A DNA stretch of 64,000 nucleotides from an uncultured Faecalibacterium sp. (GTDB lineage: Bacteria; Bacillota; Clostridia; Oscillospirales; Ruminococcaceae), in the NCBI GenBank assembly GCA_937880095.1, contig CALFLK010000013.1, forward strand, positions 353,198-417,197, in the 5' to 3' direction. The notes under the pieces were generated by a model, which saw only the letters and a program-made list of their open reading frames with translations, searched no databases and was not told the origin of the DNA. A program made the position numbers and the translations under genes. This document shows positions 1 to 7,946 of this stretch, in pieces; the first letter of the stretch is position 1; every line of letters starts with the position of its first letter.

Positions 1-1482
1 TGGTTTCTTTCCGCAAATCTTTTGCAGCCCCGCTATAACCGTTTCATTCGGGATATGCTGGTCCGTCGGCTGGACCAGACTGTATCCCGCATGGATGAAG
101 CACTGGAAAACGGCGTGGAGCTATCCCGCCGGGATATTGCCGGCTTGACCGTCAATGCCGAGTTCTGGGGCGAAATGAACAAGTCTCTGACCGACGGTTC
201 TCTGGTATTGACCAATTGCTGTGTGGATATTTCGGATACGACCCTGCGCAGTGTGATGTACAGCGAAAACCTTTATCCCTGTCTTCTGCACGGTTCCAGC
301 ACCAATGTTTTCGGTCATAACACTTCCACCACCGACCGTGACAACGCGCTTGTGATGCGGATGCGTAACCTGTGTTTTGAGCAAGGTACGCTGTATCACA
401 TTACCGAAACCACCAGCGGCAGCCGCCAGATGGTGGTCGGGCGCACCACGAAAGACGGTCAGTACTGCGTTTTGATTTCCACCGGCCTTGCACAGGTCAA
501 TGAAGCCAGCAAGGTACTGGGCCTGCTTTTGCCGGGTATTGCAATCATGCTGATTCTGCCTGCACTGGCAATCGCATGGCTGTTCAGCCGCCACGTTACC
601 CGCCCGCTGACCCAGCTGTCCAATGCAGCCAATCAGATGGCGCGCGGCGACTATGCCGTTCGCATTGTTGTCCCCGATACCCGTCAGGACGAATTTGGTC
701 AGCTGTGCCGCGACTTTAACAACATGGCGGGTCAGGTGCAGCAGAGCGCACAGCTGCAGCGAGACATCCTTGCAAACGTATCTCACGACCTGCGCACTCC
801 GCTGACCATCATTAAGGGTTACGCCGAAACCGTGCGCGACCTGACCGGTGATGACCGCACCCGCCGAGACGGACAGCTGAACATCATCATTCGGGAGAGC
901 GACCGTTTGACCGCACTGGTAAACAGCGTTCTGGAATTGAGCAAGGTTTCCTCCGGCGCAGAAAAATGCGACATGATGCGGTTCAGCCTGTGTCAACTGT
1001 GCGAAGAGGTTGCGGACCGCTATACCGCTATGTGCCAGCAAAATCAGTGGCAGCTGCTTTTGGAACTGCCCGAAGATGACACACTGGATGTTATGGCTGA
1101 CCCTGCCATGATTGAACGCGTCCTGCACAACTTGATGGGCAACGCTACCCACCATTTGGGCGAAGATGGTATTTTCATTTTGCGCGCTCATCGGGCAGAT
1201 ACCGGCATTCGGGTCGAAATCGAGGACCACGGCCCCGGTATCCCCGCATCGGAATTGCCCTATCTGTTTGACCGATACTATCGTTGCCGCAGCAATGCGG
1301 GTCGTCAGGGTACGGGATTGGGACTTTCCATTACCAAGGCAATTTTGCAGCAGCATAAAGCCCGATTCGGCGTGGATTCTACCGAAGGCAAAGGCAGTAC
1401 GTTCTGGTTTGAATTGAAAGCTGCCCCCGCTATCCCGGTAAAGCAACTGGGAAAAGCCAAGAACAATACCAAGCAAAGCTAA
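1..1482 (+). CDS. Sensor histidine kinase, 5' end outside window
   Basis: Membrane sensor kinase of a two-component system; it would autophosphorylate on His and pass phosphate to a response regulator that probably lies upstream, outside the window. The frame is open from base 1, so the N-terminus and first membrane segment are cut off; the TTG at 22 is not a convincing start. Counting residues from base 22: an extracytoplasmic sensor region to about 163, a membrane helix about 164-188, a HAMP linker to about 238, an H-box with the phospho-His in SHDLRTP (about 255), then an HATPase domain with N, G1 (DHGPGIP) and G2 (GTGLGLS) boxes. Signal unknown. It ends just before a strong terminator. 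Confidence 0.93.
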   Translation, partial: WFLSANLLQPRYNRFIRDMLVRRLDQTVSRMDEALENGVELSRRDIAGLTVNAEFWGEMNKSLTDGSLVLTNCCVDISDTTLRSVMYSENLYPCLLHGSSTNVFGHNTSTTDRDNALVMRMRNLCFEQGTLYHITETTSGSRQMVVGRTTKDGQYCVLISTGLAQVNEASKVLGLLLPGIAIMLILPALAIAWLFSRHVTRPLTQLSNAANQMARGDYAVRIVVPDTRQDEFGQLCRDFNNMAGQVQQSAQLQRDILANVSHDLRTPLTIIKGYAETVRDLTGDDRTRRDGQLNIIIRESDRLTALVNSVLELSKVSSGAEKCDMMRFSLCQLCEEVADRYTAMCQQNQWQLLLELPEDDTLDVMADPAMIERVLHNLMGNATHHLGEDGIFILRAHRADTGIRVEIEDHGPGIPASELPYLFDRYYRCRSNAGRQGTGLGLSITKAILQQHKARFGVDSTEGKGSTFWFELKAAPAIPVKQLGKAKNNTKQS

Positions 1483-1500
1483 ATTTTTCCGGCATAAAGC

Positions 1501-1536
1501 AAAATCCCCGATGTGAAATCACATCGGGGATTTTTA
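1501..1536. terminator. Bidirectional terminator between kinase and feo operon
   Basis: Near-perfect hairpin (AATCCCCGATGTGA paired with its complement across a two-base loop) with A-rich and T-rich flanks, so it can serve both the + strand kinase gene and the - strand iron operon whose last stop codon is at 1541. Confidence 0.9.
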
Positions 1537-1540
1537 TATT

Positions 1541-1702
1541 TTACTGCTTTGTTGGATTGGTCTGACAGCTGCTGCCATTGCAGCAGCCGGAACAACCGGA
1601 GCAGCCACTGCATCCGCCCTCTTTCCGACGGCGCCACATCGCACGCACCGCAAAGAACACAATCACTACTAGTACCAGAATCACGATTACATCACCAGAC
1701 AC
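1541..1702 (-). CDS. FeoB-associated Cys-rich membrane protein
   Basis: A 53-residue protein read from a GTG at 1702. One N-terminal membrane helix (about residues 4-21), then a basic WRRRK stretch, then a Cys cluster CSGCSGCSGCC followed by one more Cys. This is the pattern of the FeoB-associated Cys-rich membrane protein family, thought to assist or organise the Feo ferrous iron transporter; its biochemical role is unproven. The ribosome site AAGGAGG overlaps the feoB stop codon and sits 8 bases before the GTG, so translation is tightly coupled to feoB. It is the last gene of the feoA-feoB unit. Confidence 0.85.
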   Translation of the reverse strand: MSGDVIVILVLVVIVFFAVRAMWRRRKEGGCSGCSGCSGCCNGSSCQTNPTKQ

Positions 1703-1715
1703 AACAGATTCCTCC

Positions 1716-3911
1716 TTAGGATTCGTGGGTCAGCTCTTTCTGTGCTTTCTTCTTTGCCTTGTCCGGCTGGTAACCCTTGCGCAGCAGCAGATACAGTAGT
1801 ACGCCCAGTGCTGCCAGTGCCAGAATGGTGAAGATACCAAAGGTTGCTTCGCCGGTAAACAGACCTCCGATCTGGAACACGATCATGGAAATCGTGTAAG
1901 CAAACACGCACATATACGCAATGGTGAAAGCAGCCCACTTGCGCGAGTTCATCTCACGGCGGATTGCGCCAATCGTTGCCACGCACGGTGCGCACAGCAG
2001 GTTAAAAATCATAAAGCTGTATGCTGCCACAGCACCGAAATCCTGTGCGATCATGGGCCAGATTTCCTGACCGGACTGGCTCAGTTCGCCGCCGAAGTGG
2101 TAAACTGTGCCAAAGGTCATAACAACAGCTTCCTTTGCAATCAGACCGGTAAAGCTTGCGACGGTAGCTTTCCAAGCCATATCGCCGACCCAGCCCAGAG
2201 GTGCGAACAGCCATGCAATGCCGTTGCCCAGCATAGCCAGCAGGGACAGGTTACAATCGGTAACCATGTGGAAACCACCATTTGCAAAACCATAGTTTAG
2301 CAGGAACCACAGAATCATGGAAGCAACCAGAATCACGGTGCCGGCACGTTTGATAAAGTCCCAAACACGGTTCCAGGTAGCGCGTGCTACGTTGGTAACC
2401 GAAGGCATATGGTAAGCCGGCAGCTCCATAACAAAGGGAGCCGGATCACCGGCAAAGAGCCGGGTCTTTTTCATAATCAGACCGGTAACCACAACTGCGC
2501 CAATACCCACCATAAAAGCAGAAACGGCAACCAGCGGAGAGTTACCAAAGATTGCACCCGCAAACAAACCGATGATCGGCATCTTTGCGCTGCAGGGGAT
2601 GAAACCCGTAGTCATAATGGTCATCTTGCGGTCACGGTCCTGGTCGATGGTACGGGTAGCCAGAACACCGGGCACGCTGCATCCAGTACCAACCAGCAGC
2701 GGAATAAAGCTCTTACCCGACAAACCGAACCGACGGAACGCACGGTCCATAATAAATGCCACACGGGACATATAACCGCAGTCTTCCAACAGGCTCAACA
2801 GCAGCATCAGCACTGCCAGCTGCGGAACAAAACCCAGAACTGCGCCTACGCCGCCCAGAATACCATCTACAATCAGGCTGTGCAGCCAACCGGATACACC
2901 CAGCGCCGACAGGATACTGTCGAAGAATCCCGGAACCCACTTGCCGAACAGCACATTGTTTGCCCAATCGGTACCTACCGTACCAATAGAAACCTTCCAC
3001 GGACCCATGGCGATGGCGTACATCAGGAACATCAGAATCGCAAATACCGGCAAAGCCAGAATGCGGTTGGTAACGACCGCATCAATTTTATCCGAAGTGG
3101 TCAGCGTACCGGGTGCGTGCTTTTTCACAACGGCTTTTTTCACCACACCGGTAATGTACTCATAGCGCTGGTTGGTGATGATGCTTTCTGCATCATCGTC
3201 CATTTCCTTTTCGCAGTCTGCGATATGTTCCTCCAAGTGCATTTTCAGCGATTCGTCGAGCTGCAGTTCCTGCTGAATCTTTTCGTCACGCTCAAACAGC
3301 TTGATGGAGTACCAGCGCAGGAAACGCTGCTCTACTTTATCCTGAATGGACTCTTCAATATGTGCCAGCGCGTGTTCTACGCTGCCGGTAAACATATGCA
3401 GTTCTGCACCTGCACTGCCCTTGTGTGCTGCTACGATTGCAGCTTTGGCAGCTTCCATGTTGCCTTCGCCCTTCAGTGCGCTCATTTCTACTACCTGACA
3501 GCCCAGCAGCTCGCCCAGCTTTTTCAGGTCAATGCTGTCGCCGTTCTTGCGCACCAAGTCCATCATATTCACAGCGATAACCACCGGGATACCCAGCTCA
3601 ATCAGCTGCGTGGTCAGGTACAGGTTACGCTCGATATTCGTGCCGTCCACAATGTCCAGAATCGCATCCGGTTTTTCGTTGACCAGATAGCGGCGGGTCA
3701 CCACTTCTTCCAGCGTATAGGGGGACAAACTGTAAATACCGGGCAGGTCCTGAATGATTACATTCCGGCTGCCTTTTAGCTTACCTTCTTTCTTTTCTAC
3801 CGTAACACCGGGCCAGTTGCCCACATACTGGTTCGAACCCGTCAAATCATTGAACAGCGTTGTTTTACCGCAGTTCGGGTTGCCCGCCAGCGCGATTTTG
3901 ATATCTGCCAT
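1716..3911 (-). CDS. feoB: Ferrous iron transport protein B (FeoB)
   Basis: Inner-membrane Fe(II) uptake protein with an N-terminal G domain. Seen: G1 loop GNPNCGKTT (residues 9-17), DLPG (G3), NMMD (G4), a helical spacer up to about residue 260, then a polytopic membrane part with two gate-like repeats, including the GTGCSVPG stretch typical of FeoB. At 731 aa the length is normal for a Gram-positive FeoB. The start at 3911 follows feoA by 38 bases. It is co-transcribed with feoA and the small Cys-rich protein, and is probably repressed by the divergent DtxR-type regulator when iron is plentiful. Confidence 0.97.
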   Translation of the reverse strand: MADIKIALAGNPNCGKTTLFNDLTGSNQYVGNWPGVTVEKKEGKLKGSRNVIIQDLPGIYSLSPYTLEEVVTRRYLVNEKPDAILDIVDGTNIERNLYLTTQLIELGIPVVIAVNMMDLVRKNGDSIDLKKLGELLGCQVVEMSALKGEGNMEAAKAAIVAAHKGSAGAELHMFTGSVEHALAHIEESIQDKVEQRFLRWYSIKLFERDEKIQQELQLDESLKMHLEEHIADCEKEMDDDAESIITNQRYEYITGVVKKAVVKKHAPGTLTTSDKIDAVVTNRILALPVFAILMFLMYAIAMGPWKVSIGTVGTDWANNVLFGKWVPGFFDSILSALGVSGWLHSLIVDGILGGVGAVLGFVPQLAVLMLLLSLLEDCGYMSRVAFIMDRAFRRFGLSGKSFIPLLVGTGCSVPGVLATRTIDQDRDRKMTIMTTGFIPCSAKMPIIGLFAGAIFGNSPLVAVSAFMVGIGAVVVTGLIMKKTRLFAGDPAPFVMELPAYHMPSVTNVARATWNRVWDFIKRAGTVILVASMILWFLLNYGFANGGFHMVTDCNLSLLAMLGNGIAWLFAPLGWVGDMAWKATVASFTGLIAKEAVVMTFGTVYHFGGELSQSGQEIWPMIAQDFGAVAAYSFMIFNLLCAPCVATIGAIRREMNSRKWAAFTIAYMCVFAYTISMIVFQIGGLFTGEATFGIFTILALAALGVLLYLLLRKGYQPDKAKKKAQKELTHES

Positions 3912-3949
3912 GGATTATCCTCTTTTCTCTTTTGTTCGCTTTGGCGGAA

Positions 3950-4177
3950 TCAATCCTCCGTCAGTTCTACCATTTCTGCATCCGCCTTGCGCACGCTCAA
4001 TTCATAGCCACGCAGATTCAGCTCCATCGGGTCGCCCAGAGGTGCTACTTTGCGCACCAGAATCTGAACACCCTTGGTGATACCCATATCCATAATACGG
4101 CGGCGCACCGGACCTTCTCCGGTAACGCGCGCAACCGTAACGGTCTGACCGACTTTTGCATCCTTTAATGTTTTCAT
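3950..4177 (-). CDS. feoA: Ferrous iron transport protein A (FeoA)
   Basis: A 75-residue cytoplasmic SH3-like protein that assists FeoB. It has the family pattern: an N-terminal strand, RRRIMDMGI in the middle, and a C-terminal LRGYELSVRKADA strand. First gene of the feo operon, preceded by a GGAGG ribosome site just upstream of its ATG (4177). The promoter and operator lie about 40-100 bases upstream in the divergent intergenic region. Confidence 0.93.
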   Translation of the reverse strand: MKTLKDAKVGQTVTVARVTGEGPVRRRIMDMGITKGVQILVRKVAPLGDPMELNLRGYELSVRKADAEMVELTED

Positions 4178-4212
4178 ATTTCCTCCTACGGCAGCGACCC
4201 CGCCGCCGATTT

Positions 4213-4228
4213 GTTAGCACCAACTAAC
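4213..4228. promoter_or_regulatory. Candidate DtxR-type operator
   Basis: Perfect inverted repeat GTTAG - 6 bases - CTAAC, resembling the TTAGG/CCTAA half sites of DtxR/IdeR operators. It lies just downstream of the feo -10 box. A third GTTAG half site at 4242-4246 overlaps the -10 hexamer. Placement fits repression of feoAB by the divergent regulator. Confidence 0.55.
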
Positions 4229-4244
4229 TATTATTCGCAGTGTT

Positions 4245-4273
4245 AGTCTATCACCGTCCACCCCTGCTGTCAA
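4245..4273 (-). promoter_or_regulatory. feo operon promoter
   Basis: On the minus strand, TTGACA (4268-4273) and TAGACT (4245-4250) are separated by 17 bases, upstream of feoA. GTTAG half sites overlap and follow the -10. Confidence 0.75.
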
Positions 4274-4360
4274 GGAAAAACGCCGCCTGACTTGTCAAAT
4301 TTTTTATAATATGTTACCCTATAAATAGTATCACTTGCTCGAAAAGGAGGAGCTGACCGT

Positions 4361-4741
4361 ATGAAAATCCACCAATCCGCAGAGGATTATCTGGAAACCA
4401 TTTTGAAATTAGAGGAACGCAACGGCTCCGTGCGCTCTGTTGATATTGCCGCCGAAATGGGTTTTTCCAAGCCCAGCGTCTGCCGTGCCATGAAACTGCT
4501 GCGCAACGACGCCTATATCGAAATGGAACCCAGTGGACAGATCAAACTGCTGGAAAAGGGTCGTGAAGTTGCACAGCGCATCTACAACCGTCACCAGGTA
4601 CTTACGAATATGTTTATTCAGCTGGGCGTAGACCCTGAAGTCGCTGCCGAGGATGCCTGCAAGATCGAACACGATCTGAGCGAGGAGAGCTTCGATAAGC
4701 TGGTAGCCCATTTAACGCAGGACGAGCCGAAAAAAGACTAA
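4361..4741 (+). CDS. DtxR/MntR-family metal-dependent repressor
   Basis: A 126-residue regulator: winged helix at residues 1-60 and a metal-binding dimerisation domain at 62-120; it lacks the SH3 domain of full-length DtxR, as MntR does. Likely metal ligands by position are D9, E12, H78, C100, E103 and H104. MntR has Glu where this protein has C100, whereas DtxR/IdeR have Cys, so the ligand set looks iron-type. Divergent from feoAB, it is probably the Fe(II)-dependent repressor of that operon. Ribosome site AAGGAGG lies 9 bases before the ATG. A TATAAT at 4305-4310 may be its -10, but no good -35 was found. Confidence 0.9.
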   Translation: MKIHQSAEDYLETILKLEERNGSVRSVDIAAEMGFSKPSVCRAMKLLRNDAYIEMEPSGQIKLLEKGREVAQRIYNRHQVLTNMFIQLGVDPEVAAEDACKIEHDLSEESFDKLVAHLTQDEPKKD

Positions 4742-4786
4742 GCGTTTCCTCTTTTTTCACAAACCGCATACACTATCTCATACATC

Positions 4787-4827
4787 AAAAAGGCAGGCAG
4801 AAGCACGATACTTCTGCCTGCCTTTTT
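4787..4827. terminator. Bidirectional terminator
   Basis: A 17-bp perfect stem (AAAAAGGCAGGCAGAAG and its complement) with a 7-base loop, between the + strand repressor and the - strand small membrane protein. Confidence 0.9.
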
Positions 4828-4836
4828 GTATTCGAT

Positions 4837-4965
4837 TTATGCTTTGTCATCATCCCGCTTGCAAAGCTTCGATTCATTGATACCATCCCGAACTGCCATC
4901 TTCACAACGCTATACAGGACATAAAAGATCAATGCCATGAAACCGACATATAATAAAATCGCCAA
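4837..4965 (-). CDS. Small single-span membrane protein
   Basis: A 42-residue ORF with a TTG start at 4965, 10 bases after AAAGGAG (an in-frame GTG at 4977 overlaps that ribosome site and is less likely). The N-terminal half is one hydrophobic helix; the C-terminal half is charged (VRDGINESKLCKRDDDKA). It recalls the very small Firmicutes membrane proteins grouped as DUF6019, from memory only. It stands alone between two terminators, and its function is unknown. Confidence 0.6.
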   Translation of the reverse strand: MAILLYVGFMALIFYVLYSVVKMAVRDGINESKLCKRDDDKA

Positions 4966-5057
4966 AGTTCCTCGCACTCCTTTCTAAGCTATGATTATAT
5001 TACTGCTAATATAGCACAGTGAGCTATCCTTGAACAGCGATTCTTGCAAAAACAGAA

Positions 5058-5088
5058 AACGCCCGCACGTTACCGTGCGGGCGTTTTT
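5058..5088 (-). terminator. Terminator of tRNA-Lys
   Basis: Stem of ACGCCCGCAC and its complement with a T-rich tail on the minus strand, starting one base after the encoded CCA end. Confidence 0.85.
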
Positions 5089-5164
5089 TGGTGCGCCTGT
5101 GGGAACTCGAATCCCAGACCCTCTGATTAAAAGTCAGATGCTCTACCAACTGAGCTACAGGCAC
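5089..5164 (-). tRNA. tRNA-Lys (anticodon TTT)
   Basis: A 76-base cloverleaf on the minus strand: acceptor GTGCCTG pairs with CAGGCGC (one G-T pair), D-arm GCTCAGTTGGTAGAGC, anticodon stem TCTGA/TCAGA with loop CTTTTAA (anticodon TTT), and T-arm TGGGATTCGAGTTCCCA. The discriminator A and 3' CCA are encoded. Own promoter and terminator. Confidence 0.97.
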
Positions 5165-5193
5165 AAATCCTGCGGTTTATGAACCGCTCAGTA

Positions 5194-5222
5194 AGTGTAT
5201 CATATTTCCCAGTCAGTTGCAA
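5194..5222 (-). promoter_or_regulatory. tRNA-Lys promoter
   Basis: TTGCAA (5217-5222) and TACACT (5194-5199) on the minus strand with a 17-base spacer, about 30 bases before the tRNA. Confidence 0.6.
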
Positions 5223-5356
5223 GTGTTTTTGCTTTTTTTCCAAATTTTAGCAGCTATTTTCTCTGGTTTGTCTGTATTCGACGCACAAAAAGGCAGCGCC
5301 CCACCAAAAGCGGAACGCTGCCTTTTCTGCGCATTATGCGCATTATTTTATAAAAA

Positions 5357-7297
5357 TCAGTCGATGACCTTGGTAGCAACATCCATCAGGATCTGTGCCA
5401 TGAAGTCATTCAGGCTCTTCACGCCGCCCTTTGCTTCATTACGAGCATTGACAGCCACAGAGCCAGCCTCCATTTCCTTGTCGCCAACAACCAGGATGTA
5501 GGGGGTCTTCTTCAGCTTAGCTTCACGCAGCTTGTACTGCATCTTTTCGCTGCGCGCGTCCACCGTGCTGCGGATGCCTGCATCCAGCAGCTTCTGGTTG
5601 ATTTCAGCAGCATACTCGTGGGTGCGCTCGGTGATGGGCACAACCACAACCTGCGTGGGCATCAGCCAAGTGGGCAGAGCGCCTGCGTACTTCTCCAGCA
5701 GAGCAGCCAGAGTACGCTCGTAGCAGCCTACGCTGGTACGGTGGATGATGTAGGGCAGGTGGGGCTGTCCATCCTCACCGGTGTAGTACATATCAAAGCG
5801 CTTTGCCAGCAGCATATCGATCTGAATGGTAATCAGGGTATCTTCCTTGCCGTAGACGTTCTTCAGCTGAATGTCCAGCTTGGGGCCGTAGAAAGCAGCT
5901 TCGTCGATACCGACCTCGTACTTGACGCCCAGATGATCCAGAATCTTGCCCATGGAAGCCTGTGCAGCTTCCCACTGCTCTGCAGTACCCTCATACTTGT
6001 TGCCCGGGTTTGCGGGGTCCCACTGGCTGAAGCGGTAGGTAACATCCTGATCCAGACCCAGAGTCTTCAGGGTGTACTGGGTCAGCTCGAAGCACTGACG
6101 GAACTCGTCCTCCAGCTGGTCAGGGCGGACAATCAGGTGACCTTCGGAAATGGTGAACTGACGCACACGGGTCAGACCGTGCATCTCGCCGGAATCCTCG
6201 TTACGGAACAGCGTAGAGGTTTCACCCAGACGCATGGGCAGGTCACGATAGCTGCGCTTGCGGTTCAGGAAAACCTGATACTGGAACGGGCAGGTCATGG
6301 GACGCAGTGCAAAGCACTCCTTGTCCTCATCGTACGGATCGCCCAGAATGAACATACCATCCAGGTAGTGATCCCAGTGGCCGGAAATCTTGTAGAATTC
6401 GCGCTTTGCCATCAGGGGGGTCTTGGTCAGCAGATAGCCGCGAGCCTGCTCGGTATCCTCGATCCAGCGCTGCAGCAGCTGGATAACACGGCTGCCGTTG
6501 GGCAGCAGAACAGGCAGACCCTGACCGATGGTTTCAACAGTGGTGAAGTACTCCAGCTCACGACCGATCTTGTTGTGGTCACGGCTGCGCAGCTCTTCCA
6601 GTTTCTTGAAGTACTCGTCCATCATGCTTGCCTTGGGGAAGGTGATGCCGTAAACACGGGTCAGAGTATCATTCTCTGCATTGCCGCGCCAGTAAGCTGC
6701 GGTTGCCTGCGTCAGCTTGATGCCCTTCATGCCGCCGGTGCTCATCAGGTGAGGACCAGCGCACAGGTCGGTAAAGTCACCCTGCGTGTAGACGGTCAGA
6801 TCCCAGCCCTTAGCTGCGTACTCTTCCAGCAGCTCCAGTTTGTAGGGCTGATCTGCAAAGATCTCACGGCCTTCTTCGACCGTGATGTGCTTTTTCTCGA
6901 TGGGCAGGTCTGCCTTGACGATCTTCTTCATCTCAGCTTCGATAGCTGCGAAGTCATCGGGACCAAAAGCACGGGTATACTTCATATCATAGTAGAAGCC
7001 GTTTTCCAGTGCAGGTCCGATGCCGAAGTGAGTGCCCGGGAACAGGTGCTGAACAGCCTGTGCCAGGATGTGGCTTGCGGTGTGCCAGTAAGCGTGCTTG
7101 CCTGCTTCATCGTCGAAAGTCAAGATTTCCACAGAGCAATCCTCGTTCAGCTCGGTGCGCAGGTCTACGACCTCGCCGTTCACCTTTGCGCTGGTTGCAT
7201 TGCGGTACAGACCCATGCTGATGGTCTTGGTCAGTTCTGCGACCGAGATACCGGCTTCGAACTGCTTGACTTCGCCTTTCAGATTTACGTTGATCAT
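5357..7297 (-). CDS. thrS: Threonyl-tRNA synthetase
   Basis: Charges tRNA-Thr. At 646 aa it is the full length for the bacterial enzyme: TGS domain (about 1-62), editing domain with HTASH (near residue 73) and its second Cys/His site, class II core with motif 2 (RNEDSGEMHG) and Zn/Thr-pocket Cys in RPMTCPF, and a C-terminal anticodon-binding domain from about 540. The start follows GGGAGG by 5-6 bases. Expression is controlled by a Thr-specific T-box leader directly upstream. Confidence 0.98.
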   Translation of the reverse strand: MINVNLKGEVKQFEAGISVAELTKTISMGLYRNATSAKVNGEVVDLRTELNEDCSVEILTFDDEAGKHAYWHTASHILAQAVQHLFPGTHFGIGPALENGFYYDMKYTRAFGPDDFAAIEAEMKKIVKADLPIEKKHITVEEGREIFADQPYKLELLEEYAAKGWDLTVYTQGDFTDLCAGPHLMSTGGMKGIKLTQATAAYWRGNAENDTLTRVYGITFPKASMMDEYFKKLEELRSRDHNKIGRELEYFTTVETIGQGLPVLLPNGSRVIQLLQRWIEDTEQARGYLLTKTPLMAKREFYKISGHWDHYLDGMFILGDPYDEDKECFALRPMTCPFQYQVFLNRKRSYRDLPMRLGETSTLFRNEDSGEMHGLTRVRQFTISEGHLIVRPDQLEDEFRQCFELTQYTLKTLGLDQDVTYRFSQWDPANPGNKYEGTAEQWEAAQASMGKILDHLGVKYEVGIDEAAFYGPKLDIQLKNVYGKEDTLITIQIDMLLAKRFDMYYTGEDGQPHLPYIIHRTSVGCYERTLAALLEKYAGALPTWLMPTQVVVVPITERTHEYAAEINQKLLDAGIRSTVDARSEKMQYKLREAKLKKTPYILVVGDKEMEAGSVAVNARNEAKGGVKSLNDFMAQILMDVATKVID

Positions 7298-7329
7298 TGT
7301 GATGCTCCCTCCCCGCCAAAATGGCGGAT

Positions 7330-7645
7330 ATAAAAAGAAAATGCCCCACCCCGTCTAAACACTTACACGGGATGAAGCATTTGTAAAATCAAATGTTCCA
7401 CGGTTCCACCCGAATTGCAGCACGCTTACAGCAGCTGCCCACTCGTTCCGGCTTTAACGGGCCAGCCCCGGCAGAGGTTCACCTCTGCGCTCTGCGGTGG
7501 TATCCAACTGATTCACTGTCAAACCGCTTGCATCACACGGCTAACCGCGGCGGTTCTCTCTGGTACAGTGCATTTCAGCGGCGTTGTCCGCATCGACGCT
7601 TTTGCGGGATATGGGAAAGACCCCTTTTGTATCCGGGTGTCTTCA
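7330..7645 (-). promoter_or_regulatory. T-box leader of thrS (Thr, ACC specifier)
   Basis: Minus-strand leader. T-box sequence GGGTGGAACCGTGG at 7398-7411. The transcription terminator at 7338-7380 is a 15-bp stem ending in TTTTCTTTTT and competes with the antiterminator. The specifier is read as ACC at 7499-7501, six bases before GAGC, which is the usual spacing of Gram-positive T-boxes, and ACC is a Thr codon. AGAGAG lies upstream, as in stem I/II junctions. Uncharged tRNA-Thr should stabilise the antiterminator and switch thrS on. Confidence 0.9.
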
Positions 7646-7651
7646 TGGTTC

Positions 7652-7680
7652 ATGATAGTCCATATCCATTCTATTGTCAA
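7652..7680 (-). promoter_or_regulatory. thrS promoter
   Basis: TTGACA (7675-7680) and TATCAT (7652-7657) on the minus strand with a 17-base spacer, just upstream of the T-box leader. The -35 forms one arm of a short inverted repeat, TGTCAAGA...TCTTGACA. Confidence 0.75.
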
Positions 7681-7701
7681 GATTATTCTTGACATTCCGT
7701 C

Positions 7702-7946
7702 CCCTTTCTTTTACTATTAACAATAGCATATAAGATGCGGAAGCAGGGTTTTTCAGGCATTAACATTCGGGCACAGGCCTGTTTATAAGATATAAATCCG
7801 AATATTAACCAAACGTGGGATTTCTTCCCTAATTTTGTTATCCCTTTTGTAATTATAACTTATAAATATTACACTTTGTTGACGTCGCACCGCTGCGGAA
7901 GCATCTCCTCTATTATTCTAAATAACAAGGAGAGTGAACCCATACC
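7702..7946. other. Intergenic region before RNase Y gene
   Basis: AT-rich divergent spacer between the thrS promoter and the RNase Y gene. It should carry the RNase Y promoter, but no pair of hexamers with standard spacing stands out. A ribosome site AAGGAG lies before the ATG at 7947. No RNA gene or repeat was recognised. Confidence 0.4.

Noticed and set aside
5618..7333. Long open frame on the + strand opposite thrS (571 codons)
   Set aside because: Entirely antisense to thrS, no family features; such frames arise from codon bias. The same holds for long frames opposite rny, dnaK, pepP, feoB and malQ.
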